From: Panulirus ornatus
Lineage: Eukaryota > Arthropoda > Malacostraca > Decapoda > Palinuridae
Length of the DNA stretch: 64,000 nucleotides
NCBI RefSeq assembly: GCF_036320965.1
Contig: NC_092235.1
Location: 11,980,239 to 12,044,238 of the forward strand
Direction of reading: 5' to 3'
A program made the position numbers and the translations under genes. Below the pieces are notes generated by a model that did no database searches, had not been told where the DNA came from, and saw only the letters and a program-made list of their open reading frames with translations. This document shows, piece after piece, positions 51,305-64,000 of this stretch; within the stretch, counting starts at the first letter, position 1, and every line of letters starts with the position of its first letter.

Positions 51305-51308
<4 letters not shown>
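50791..51308 (+). mobile_element. Penelope-like 3' region interrupted by a LINE tail
   Basis: A 54-bp block (50914-50967: GATGTGATCAATACACAAAA, then GTGCACATGGGAACTTAT and CATTTTCC) recurs at 51204-51257. After the second copy comes CCCCGAGGACTCATAGGAAT and ATCGTGATCCTTTCC, which I recognise as the end of decapod Penelope-like elements. Between the copies lie an inverted LINE tail and a CA tract. Confidence 0.6.
50968..51203 (-). mobile_element. LINE 3' tail fragment (diverged)
   Basis: On the - strand it holds the family hairpin (TTTCCTGGCGCTACCTCGCT, about 51000-51025), with one stem mismatch, and parts of the long 3' UTR (GAATAAAGGCAGC on the + strand side). A (CA)n tract of about 48 bp (51081-51128) has grown inside it. 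Confidence 0.65.

Positions 51309-51400
<92 letters not shown>
51309..51400. repeat. (TA)n running into the assembly gap
   Basis: About 90 bp of TA with TATTATA interruptions, up to the first N. Confidence 0.97.
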
Positions 51401-51500
51401 NNNNNNNNNNNNNNNNNNNNNNNNNNNNNNNNNNNNNNNNNNNNNNNNNNNNNNNNNNNNNNNNNNNNNNNNNNNNNNNNNNNNNNNNNNNNNNNNNNNN
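51401..51500. other. Assembly gap (100 N)
   Basis: Exactly 100 unknown bases between a (TA)n tract and the middle of a LINE endonuclease domain. The true length is unknown. Confidence 0.99.
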
Positions 51501-53887
51501 GATCATTATCTTGTGGAGGCGAAGGTGAAGATTTGTAGGGGTGTTCATAAAAGAAGAGAGAATGTTGGGGTGAAGAGAGTGGTGATAGTGAGTGAGCTTG
51601 CGAAGGAGACTTGTTTGAGGAAGTACCAGGAGAGACTGATTCCAGAATGGAGAAAGGCGGGAGCGAAGGACGTAGGGGGAGTGGGGGAGGAATGGGATGT
51701 ATTCAGTGAAGCAGTGATGGCTTGCGCAAAAGATGCTTGTGGCATGAGAAGCGTGGGAGGTGGGCAGATCAGAAAGGATAGTGAATAGTGGGATTAAGAA
51801 GTAAGATTATTAGTGAAAGAGAAGAGAGAGGCATTTGGACGATTTTTGCGAGGAAATAGTGCATACGACTGGGAGATGTATTAAAGAAAGAGGCAGGAGT
51901 TCAAGAGAAAGGTGCAAGTGGTGAGAAAGAGGGCAAATGAGAGTTGGGGGTTAGAGTATCATTAAATTCTAGGGAGAATAAAATGATGTTTTGGAAGGAG
52001 GTGAATAAATTGCGTAAGACAAGAAAACAAATTGGAGCATCGGTGAAGGGGGCTAATGGGAAGGTAATAACAAGTAGTGGTGATGTGATAAGGAGATGGA
52101 GTGAGTGTTTTATGGGAGGGTACTGATTGATAGGGTGAAGGCATGTACAGAGCATCAGATTGGGGAAGATCAGTGTGGTTTCAGAAGTGGTAGAGGATGT
52201 GTGGATCAGGTGTTTTGCTTTGAAGAATGTATGTGAGAAATACTTAGAAAAGCAAATGGATTTGTATGTAGCATTCATGGATCAGGAGAAGGAATAAGAT
52301 AGAGTTGATAGAGATAGGTATTAGATAGGTATAGATAGGTATTAAGAGTTTATGGTGTGGGAGGTAAGTTGCTAGAAGCAGTGAAAAGTTTTTATCGAAG
52401 ATGTAAGGCATGTGTACGAGTAGGAAGAGAGGAAAGTGATTGGTTCCCAGTGAATGTCGGTTTGTGGCAGGGGTGCGTGATGTCCCCATGGTTCTTTAAT
52501 TTGTTTATGGATGGGGTTGTTAGGGAGGTGAATGCAAGGTTTTTGGAGAGATGGGCAATGGAGGGGCAAGTATGCAGTTTGTTGTGCATGAGAGGGCTTG
52601 GGAAGTGGGTAAGTTGTTGTTCGATGATGATACAGACTTGGTGGCTGATTCGGGAGAGAAACTGCAGAAGCTGGTGACTGAGTTTGGTAGAGTGTGTGAA
52701 AGAAGAAAGCTGAGAGTACATGTGAATAAGAGCAAGGTCATTAGATACAGCAGGGTTGAAGGACAAGTCAATTGGGACGTAAGTTTAAATGGAGTAAAAA
52801 ACTGGAGGAAGGGAAGCGTTTTAGATATCTGGGAGTGGATTTGGCAGCGGAAGGAACCATGGAAGCGAAAGCGAGACACAGGGTGGGGGAGGGGGCGAAG
52901 GTTGTGGGAGCGTTGAAGAATGTGTGGAAGGCGATAAGATTATCTCCGAAAGCATGGGAGCGTTGAAGACTATGTGGAAGGCGATAACATTATCTCGGAA
53001 AGCAAAATTGGGTATGTTTGAAGGAATAGTGGTTCCAACAATGTTATATGGTTGTGAGGCATGGGCTATACAAGGGGTTGTTCGGAGGAGGGTGGATGTG
53101 TTGGAAATGAGATGTTTGAGGACAATATGTGGTGTGAGGTGGTTTGATCGAGTAAGTAATGAAAGGTTGAGAGAGATGTGTGATAATAAAAAGAGTGTTG
53201 TTGAGAGATTAGAAGGTGTGTGGAAATTGTTTGGTCACATAGAAAGAATGAGTGAGGAAAGATTGACCAAGAGGATATATGTGTCAGAGGTGGAGGGAAC
53301 GAGGAAAAGTGGGAGAACAAATTGGAGGTGGAAGAATGGAGTGAAAAGATTTTGAGGCATTGGGGCCTGAACATTCAGGAGGGTGAAAGGCGTGCAAGGA
53401 ATAGAGTGAATTGGGACGATGTGGTATACTAGGGTCGACGTGCTGTCAATGGATTTAACCAGGGTATATGAAGCGTCAGGGGTAAACAATGCAAAGTTTT
53501 GTGTGGCATGGATGTGTAAAGGGAGCTGTGGTTTCGGTGCATCATACATGACAGCTAGAGACCGAGTGTAAACGAATGTGGCCTTTGTTATCTTTTCCTA
53601 GCGCTACCTCGCGCGCAAGCGGGGGGGAAGGGATGTCATTTCACGTGTGGCGGGGTGGCGACGGTAATGAATATAGGGAGCAAGTATGAATTATGTACAT
53701 GTGTATATATGTATATGTCTGTGTATGCATATATATGTATACGTTGAAATGTATAGGTATGTACTTGTGCGTGTGTGGACGTGTATGTATATACATGTGC
53801 ATGTGGGTGGGTTGGGCCATTCTTTCGCGTGTCCTTGCGGTACTTCGCTAACGCGGGAGACAGCAACAAAATATAAAATATAAATAT

Positions 53888-53891
<4 letters not shown>
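51501..53891 (+). mobile_element. Decayed RTE-like LINE, long 3' UTR type
   Basis: Enters from the gap at DHYLVEAKVKICRG in the endonuclease domain. It is more diverged than its neighbours. About 180 codons around RT motif 1 are deleted near 52113, the RT is frameshifted at several points, and the catalytic FADD reads FDDD (near 52621). About 50 bp around GCGTTGAAGA are tandemly duplicated at 52910-52980. The ORF ends near 53430; a long-type 3' UTR with TTAGCGAAGT-type hairpin text and an A-rich end runs to 53891. Confidence 0.85.

Positions 53892-53974
<83 letters not shown>
53892..53974. repeat. (TA)n, 83 bp
   Basis: Follows the A-rich tail of the LINE at 51501-53891. Confidence 0.97.
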
Positions 53975-53976
<2 letters not shown>

Positions 53977-54077
53977 GTGCGTGTGTGAGTGGATGGGCCA
54001 TTTTTCGCGTTTGTGGTGTTTCCTGGCGCTACCTCGCTGACGCGGGAAAAAGCTATTGTGTGTAACAAAGAAAAAAA
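53975..54077 (+). mobile_element. LINE tail fragment, variant subfamily
   Basis: Only the last 100 bp of an element: GTGTGTGAGTGGATGGGCC, the hairpin at 54019-54049 (TTTCCTGGCGCTACCTCGCT with CGCGGGAAA, a nearly perfect stem) and an A-rich end. The loop is the same, the surrounding text differs from the main family. Confidence 0.75.
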
Positions 54078-54427
54078 ATACCGGGGTCGACGTACTGTCA
54101 GTGGATTAAACCAGGGCATATGAAACGTCTGGGGTAAATCATGGAAAGGTCTGTGGGGCCTGGATGTGGAAAGGGAGCTGTGGTTTCGGTGCATTATACA
54201 TTACAGATAGAGACTGTGAACGAATGTGGTCTTTTTTGTCTGTTTTCCTGGCGCAGCCTCGCTGAAGCAGGAGGTGGCGATGATGTTGCCTGTGGAGCGG
54301 GATAGTGCCTAGAATGGATGAAGGCAAGCAAGTATGAATATGTACATGTGTGTATAAGTGCATGTTTAAGTATTTGTATGTATACGTGTAAATGTTGATA
54401 TGTATTTGTTTGTGTATGGGCGTTTAA
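54078..54427 (+). mobile_element. LINE 3' UTR fragment, variant subfamily
   Basis: Starts ACCGGGGTCGACGTACTGTC, the sequence at the end of the LINE ORF, and continues through a long-type 3' UTR with a hairpin relative (CTGGCGCAGCCTCGCTGAAG). It joins coding sequence of another copy at GGTGAAAAAAAGGGC. Confidence 0.75.
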
Positions 54428-55100
54428 GGTGAAAAAAAGGGCAAATGAGAGTTGGGGTGAGAGAGTATCATTAAATTTTAGGGAGAATAAAAAGATGTTC
54501 TGGAAGGAGGTAAATAAAGTGCGTAAGACAAGGGAGCAAATGGGAACTTCAGTGAAGGGCGCAAATGGGGAGGTGATAACAAGTAGTGGTGATGTGAGAA
54601 GGAGATGGAGTGAGTATTTTGAAGGTTTGTTGAATGTGTTTGATGATAGAGTGGCAGATATGGGGTGTTTTGGTCGAGGTGGTGTGCAAAGTGAGAGGGT
54701 TAGGGAAAATGATTTGGTAAACAGAGAAGAGGTAATAAAAGCTTTGCGGAAGATGAAAGCCGGCAAGGCAGCAGGTTTGGATGGTATTGCAGTGGAATTT
54801 CTTAAAAAAGGGGGTGACTGTATTGTTGACTGGTTGGTAAGGTTATTTAATGTATGTATGACTCATGGTGAGGTGCCTGAGGATTGGCGGAATGCGTGCA
54901 TAGTGCCATTGTACAAAGGCAAAGGGGATAAGAGTGAGTGCTCAAATTACAGAGGTATAAGTTTGTTGAGTATTCCTGGTAAATCATATGGGAGGGTATT
55001 GATTGAGAGGGTGAAGGCATGTACAGAGCATCAGATTGGGGAAGAGCAGTGTGGTTTCAGAAGTGGTAGAGGATGTGTGGATCAGGTGTTTGCTTTGAAG

Positions 55101-55103
<3 letters not shown>
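54428..55103 (+). mobile_element. RTE-like LINE, left part of an interrupted copy
   Basis: Open from KKRANESWGERVSLNFREN through the linker and RT motifs 1 and 2 to DQVFALKN. It stops at TGAAGAAT (55096-55103), where an inverted LINE has inserted. The copy resumes at 56747. Confidence 0.88.
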
Positions 55104-55139
<36 letters not shown>

Positions 55140-56746
55140 CTTTGTCGCTGTCTCCCGCGTTTGCGAGGTAGCGCAAGGAAACAGACGAAAGAAATGGCCC
55201 AACCCCCCCCCAAACACATGTACATACACACGTCCACACACGCAAATATACATACCTACACAGCTTTCCATGGTTTACCCCGGACGCTTCACATGCCCTG
55301 GTTCAATCCACTGACAGCACGTCAACCCCTGTATACCACATCACTCCAACTCGCTCTATTTCTTGCCCTCCTTTCACCCTCCTGCATGTTCAGGCCCCGA
55401 TCACACAAAATCCTTTTCACTCCATCTTTCCACCTCCAATTTGGTCTTCCTCTTCTCCTCGTTCCCTCCACCTCCGACACATATATCCTCTTGGTCAATC
55501 TTTCCTCACTCATTCTCTCCATGTGCCCAAACCATTTCAAAACACCCTCTTCTGCTCTCTCAACCACGCTCTTTTTATTTCCACACATCTCTCTTACCCT
55601 TACGTTACTTACTCGATCAAACCACCTCACACCACACATTGTCCTCAAGCATCTCATTTCCAGCACATCCAACCTCCTGCGCACAACTCTATCCATAGCC
55701 CACGCCTCGCAACCATACAACATTGTTGGAACCACTATTCCTTCAAACATACCCATTTTTGCTTTCCGGGATAATGTTCTCGACTTCCACACATTTTTCA
55801 AGGCTCCCAAAATTTTCGCCCCCTCCCCCACCCTATGATCCACTTCCGCTTCCATGGTTCCATCCGCTGCCAGATCCACTCCCAGATATCTAAAACACTT
55901 CACTTCCTCCAGTTTTTCTCCATTCAAACTCACCTCCCAATTGACTTGACCCTCAACCCTACTGTACCTAATAACCTTGCTCTTATTCACATTTACTCTT
56001 AACTTTCTTCTTCCACACACTTTACCAAACTCCGTCACCAGCTTCTGCAGTTTCTCACATGAATCCGCCACCAGCGCTGTATCATCAGCGAACAACAACT
56101 GACTCACTTCCCAAGCTCTCTCATCCCCAACACACTTCATACTTGCCCCTCTTTCCAAAACTCTTGCATTTACCTCCCTAACAACCCCATCCATAAACAA
56201 ATTAAACAACCATGGAGACATCACACACCCCTGCCGCAAACCTACATTCACTGAGAACCAATCACTTTCCTCTCTTCCTACACGTACACATGCCTTACAT
56301 CCTCGATAAAAACTTTTCACTGCTTCTAACAACTTGCCTCCCACACCGTATATTCCCAATACCTTCCACAGAGCATCTCTATCAACTCTATCATATGCCT
56401 TCTCCAGATCCATAAATGCTACATACAAATCCATTTGCTTTTCTAAGTATTTCTCACATACATTCTTCAAAGCAAACACCTGATCCACACATCCTCTACC
56501 ACTTCTGAAACCACACTGCTCTTCCCCAATCTGATGCTCTGTACATGCCTTCACCCTCTCAATCAGTACCCTCCCATACAATTTACCAGGAATACTCAAC
56601 AAACTTATACCTCTGTAATTTGAGCACTCACTCTTATCCCCTTTGCCTTTGTACAATGGCACTATGCACGCATTCCGCCAATCCTCAGGCACCTCACCAT
56701 GAGTCATACATACATTAAATAACCTTACCAACCAGTCAACAATGTA
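55104..56746 (-). mobile_element. 5'-truncated RTE-like LINE inserted into another LINE
   Basis: On the - strand it begins at IVDWLVRLFNVCMTHGEVPE, and the frame stays open to the ORF stop at 55322 (about 475 codons: RT motifs 2 to E and the C-terminal domain). The short-type 3' UTR, hairpin and a 35-base A-tract (T-tract on + at 55101-55135) follow. TGAAGAAT on both sides (55096-55103, 56747-56754) is the likely target duplication. Confidence 0.88.

Positions 56747-60230
<3,484 letters not shown>

Positions 60231-60292
<62 letters not shown>
60231..60292. repeat. (TA)n, 62 bp
   Basis: Between two tail ends in opposite orientation. Confidence 0.97.
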
Positions 60293-60307
<15 letters not shown>

Positions 60308-60524
60308 CATACTATTCGCCATTTCCCGCATTAGCGAGGTAGCGTTAAGAACAGAGGACTGGGCCTTTGAGGGAATATCCTCATATGGCCCCCTTCTCTG
60401 TTCCTTCTTTTGGAAAATTTAAAAAAAAATGAGAGGGGAGGATTTCCAGCCCCCCGCTCCCTTCCCTTTTAGTCGCCTTCTACGACATGCAGGGAATACA
60501 TGGGAAGTATTCTTTCTCCCCTAT
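60293..60524 (-). mobile_element. Short non-autonomous RTE derivative (inverted)
   Basis: T-tract, hairpin (60315-60345), body and leader to about 60524, where CCCCTATATATATTT replaces the first bases of the leader. Confidence 0.82.
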
Positions 60525-61304
60525 ATATATTTATCTATTTATTCACCTTGCCCTGCCACCGTCTCCCGCGCCAGCGAGGTAGTGCAAGGAAACAGACGAA
60601 AGAATGGCCCAACCCACCCACACACACATGCATACACACACACGTCCACACACACCAACATATACACACCTATACATCTCAACGCATACATATATATACA
60701 CACACAGACATATACACATATACCCATGTACATAATTCACACTGTCTGCCTTTATTCATTCCCATCGCCACCCCGCCACACATGGAATAACAACATCCTT
60801 CCCCCTCATGTGTGTGAGGTAGTGCAAGGAAAAGACAACAAAGGCCCTATTCGTTCACACTCAGTCTCTAGCTGTCATGTAATAATGCACCGAAACCACA
60901 GCTCCCTTTCCACATCCAGGCCCCACAGAACTTTCCATGGTTTACCCCAAACGCTTCACATGCCCTGGTTCAATCCATTGACACCATGTCGACCCCAGTA
61001 TACCACATCGTTCCAATTCACTCTATTCCTTGCACGCCTTTCACCCTCCTGCATGTTCAGGCCCCGATCACTCAAAATCTTTTTCACTCCATCTTTCCCC
61101 CTCCAATTTGGTCTCCCACTTCTCCTCGTTCCCTCCATCTTTGACACGTACATCCTCTTTGTTAATCCTCCTTACTCATCCTCACGAGTCCAAATCATTT
61201 CAACAAAGCCACTTCTGCTCTCTCAACCACTCTTTTTATTACCACACATATCTTTTACCCTTTCATTACTTAGTCAATCAAACCACATATATTTTATTTC
61301 ATAT
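60525..61304 (-). mobile_element. RTE-like LINE 3' part, diverged (inverted)
   Basis: Long-type 3' UTR with hairpin at its low-coordinate end. ORF C-terminal text follows on the - strand: GRPNWRGKDGVKKILSDRGL and NRVNWNDVVY, decaying toward 61300. Confidence 0.8.
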
Positions 61305-61440
61305 ATATTTGTCATTTCCCATATTAGTGAGGTAGTGTTAAGAACATGAGGATAGAGGACAAAGAGGATATATGCATCAGAAGTGGAGGGAACAATCACC
61401 CCGCCAATTAATACCAATTTCTCAACTGCCCATATCCCAT
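61305..61440. mobile_element. Patchwork of short LINE and derivative pieces
   Basis: 61305-61350 resembles the inverted hairpin region of a short derivative (CATTTCCCATATTAGTGAGG). 61358-61392 is a plus-strand LINE scrap (AGAGGATATATGCATCAGAA and GTGGAGGGAAC). The rest is unassigned. Confidence 0.5.
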
Positions 61441-61743
61441 ATCTCTTGCACATGCTATCACTGCTTCACTAAATATCTCCCATTCCCCTTGCTTCATTTG
61501 CTTACAACTTTAGCTATTCTATACCCAATCTCTTCTAGTATTTCACACACACACACACACACACACACACCTCTTTTTTCCAAGCTCATTTCTTTCTCAC
61601 CCTCTTCTCATTCATATTAGTTTCCCCTCCCAACACATTAACATCTAGGAGTCTATCTTTTGCACACCTATAAATTTGTACAGAGTCCAACACTTCTCTC
61701 TGACCAGGTTCCCTACTCACTGATGTATATTTATGCATGTCCA

Positions 61744-61778
<35 letters not shown>

Positions 61779-61867
61779 AAAAGTATTCCTAATCACCATA
61801 CCATTTTCTGCACACAACTCCACAAGCTGTTGACTATTCATATTTCACCTCAGTAATAACCAATGTC
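61441..61867 (-). pseudogene. RTE-like LINE endonuclease region, strongly decayed
   Basis: Inverted and diverged but collinear with the full copy: text corresponding to the CAKDACGMR neighbourhood near 61440-61470, ACATTAACATCTAGGAG (LLDVNVL) near 61640, and CTAATCACCATACCATTTTC (the AEKGLVIGN region) near 61790. A CA tract (61547-61570) and an A-tract (61747-61781) interrupt it. It leads directly into minisatellite D at the AKVSNVAVEGII codons. Confidence 0.7.
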
Positions 61868-62877
61868 TCCTAATTCTGCCATCAATGGCCACATTACTTA
61901 CTCTTGCAATTATGACATCAATGGCCACATTACTCACTCTTGCAATTATGACATCAATGGCCACATTACTCACTCTTGCAATTATGCCATCAATGGCCAC
62001 ATTACTCACTCTTGCAATTATGCCATCAATGGCCACATTACTCACTCTTGCAATTATGCCATCAATGGCCCCATTACTCACTCTTGCAATTACGCCATCA
62101 ATGGCCACATCACTCACTCTTGCAATTATGCCATCAATGGCCGCATTACTCACTCTTGCAATTATGTAATCAATGACCACATTGCTCACTTGCAATTATG
62201 CCATCAGTGGCCACATTACTCACTCTTGCAATTATGCCATCAATGGCCATATTACCCACTCTTGCAATTATGTCATCAATGGCCACATTACTCACTCTTG
62301 CAATTATGTCATCAATGGCCCCATTACTCATTCTTGCAATTATGTTATCAATGGCCACATTACTCACTCTTGCAATTATGACATCAATGGCCCCATTACT
62401 CACTCTTGCAATTATGTCATCAATGGCCACATCACTCACTCTTGCAATTATGCCATCAATGGCCACATTACTCACTCTTGCAATTATGTAATCAATGGCC
62501 ACATTGCTCACTTGCAATTATGCCATCAATGGCCACATTGCTCACTCTTGCAATTATGACATCAATGGCCACATTACTCACTCTTGCAATTATGTCATCA
62601 ATGGCCAAATTACTCACTCTTGCAATTATGTCATCAATGGCCACATTACTCACTCTTGCAATTATGCCATCAATGGCCACATTACTCACTCTTGCAATTA
62701 TGCCATCAATGGCCTTATTACTCACTCTTGCAATTATGTAATCAATGGCCATATTACTCACTCATGCAATTGTCATCAATGGCCACATTACTCACTCTTG
62801 CAATTATGCCATCAATGGCCACATTACTCACTCTTGCAATTATGACATCAATGGCCACATTACTCACTCTTGCAATT
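61868..62877 (-). repeat. Minisatellite D: 36-bp units derived from the LINE endonuclease
   Basis: About 28 copies of a 36-bp unit (for example 61982-62017). On the - strand each unit reads ARVSNVAIDGII; the endonuclease of the full LINE reads AKVSNVAVEGII (codons 163-174, bases 9803-9838). The unit matches that 36-bp stretch at 31 of 36 positions. A variant pair (GTAATCAATG and a unit lacking CT in ACTCTTGC) recurs about 322 bp apart, showing a second-order duplication. Frames open on both strands are artefacts. Confidence 0.9.
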
Positions 62878-62904
62878 ATATATATATATAATTATATAAT
62901 TATA

Positions 62905-62987
<83 letters not shown>
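62878..62987. repeat. (TA)n with ATTATATAATTA start
   Basis: About 110 bp growing out of the AATTAT of the last minisatellite D unit. Confidence 0.97.
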
Positions 62988-62990
<3 letters not shown>

Positions 62991-63217
62991 CAAACTATTC
63001 GCCATTTCCCGCGTTAGCGAGGTAGCGTTAAGAACAGAGGACTGGGCCATTGAGGGAATATCCTTACCTGGCCCCCTTCTCTGTTCCTTCTTTTGGAAAA
63101 TTAAAACAAATTGAGAGGGGAGGATTTCCAGCCCCCCCCGCTCCCTCCCCTTTTAGTCGCCTTCTACGACACGCAGGGAATACGTGGGAAGTATTCTTTC
63201 TCCCCTATCCCCAGGGG
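62988..63217 (-). mobile_element. Short non-autonomous RTE derivative, complete (inverted)
   Basis: Hairpin near 63005-63035 at the tail end, leader TACCCCTGGGGATAGGGG-like at 63200-63217 on the - strand. Confidence 0.85.

Positions 63218-63252
<35 letters not shown>
63218..63252. repeat. (TA)n, 35 bp
   Basis: Joins the leader of a short element to LINE coding sequence. Confidence 0.97.
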
Positions 63253-63253
<1 letters not shown>

Positions 63254-64000
63254 CTCACGCCTCGCAACCATACAACATTGTTGGAACCAGTGTTCCTTCA
63301 AACATACCCATTTTTGCTTTCCGAGATAACGTTGTCGACTTCCACACATTCTTCAACACTCCCAGAACTTTCGCCCCCTCCCCCACCCTATGATTCACTT
63401 CCGCTTCCATGGTTCCATCCGCTGCCAGATCCACTCCCAGATATCTAAAACACTTTACTTCCTCCAGTTTTTCTCCATTCAAACTTACCTCCCAATTGAC
63501 TTGACCCTCAACCCTACTGTACCTAATAACCTTCCTCTTATTCACATCTACTCTCAGCTTTTTCCTTTCACACACTTTACCAAACTCAGTCACCAGCTTC
63601 TGCAGTTTCTCACACGAATCAACCACCAGCGATGTATCATCAGCGAACAACAACTGACTCACTTCCCAAGCTCTCTCGTCCACAACAGACTGCATACTCG
63701 CCCCTTTCCAAAACTATTGCATTCACCTCCCTTACAACCCCATCCATAAACAAATTAAACAACCATGGAGACATCACGCACCCCTGCCGCAAACCTACAT
63801 TCACTGAGAACCAATCACTTTCCTCTCTTCCTACACATACACATGCATTACATCCTCGATAAAAACTTTTCACTGCTTCTAACAACTTGCCTCTCACACC
63901 ACATATTCTGAATAACTTCCACAGAGCATCTCTATCCAAACTATCTTATGCCTTCTCCAGATCCATAAATGCTATATACAAATCGATTTGCTTTTCTAAG
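63253..64000 (-). mobile_element. RTE-like LINE, 3'-truncated, continues beyond the window
   Basis: On the - strand it covers RT motif A (decayed), GLRQGCVMSPWLF, FADDTSLVVDS, FRYLGVDLAADG and ends at PTMLYGCEA, where a (TA)n tract cuts off the C-terminal domain and 3' UTR. Broken by a frameshift near 63700 (open pieces 63939-63640 and 63695-63255). Confidence 0.88.

Overview
This window is eukaryotic repeat DNA. I found no host gene, rRNA or tRNA. APE-type LINEs with YADD-like reverse transcriptases, Penelope, piggyBac and Ty3/gypsy relics, very long (TA)n tracts and minisatellites all point to an invertebrate. The dominant LINE tail, a short hairpin around CTACCTCGC, looks to me like repeats of decapod crustaceans (lobster, crab or shrimp). 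That last step is recognition from memory, not proof.

The best reading is a set of nested dolls. (1) The outermost layer is a decayed piggyBac-type transposase gene on the + strand. Its pieces lie at about 792-945, 3514-3591 and 48731-49560. (2) Two 39-bp minisatellites sit inside it: array A (946-3494) and a 20-kb array B (28512-48730). Array B is a tandem amplification of the transposase codons around the first catalytic Asp (TIDE-LYPY), and it runs in frame into the rest of the transposase. (3) A Ty3/gypsy element on the - strand (LTRs at 3592-3770 and 28265-28511) sits between the middle transposase piece and array B. (4) The gypsy is broken twice: its integrase by a 5'-truncated RTE-like LINE (4658-7396, with a 19-bp target duplication), and its gag by about 19 kb (9012-27985) of RTE-like LINE copies, short RTE derivatives and (TA)n tracts.

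Within that nest the copy at 9195-12512 is full length with an intact 998-codon ORF (APE endonuclease, reverse transcriptase, C-terminal domain), so the family is young. The other copies are truncated, inverted, frameshifted or chimeric. Short non-autonomous elements of about 250 bp share both ends with the LINE and look like internal-deletion derivatives. Almost every junction carries a (TA)n tract.

Right of the piggyBac remnant lie a decayed Penelope-like element with a GIY-YIG domain (49808-51308), a 100-bp assembly gap (51401-51500), and more RTE-like copies to the end of the window, one inserted head-on into another at 55104. At 61868-62877 a 36-bp minisatellite is a tandem amplification of 12 codons of the RTE endonuclease, flanked on one side by the decayed LINE it came from. 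The left edge (1-665) is a 30-bp minisatellite of unknown origin.

The most unusual theme is satellites born from transposon coding sequence: array B from piggyBac, array D from RTE, and probably array A from piggyBac. All have monomer lengths that are multiples of three.
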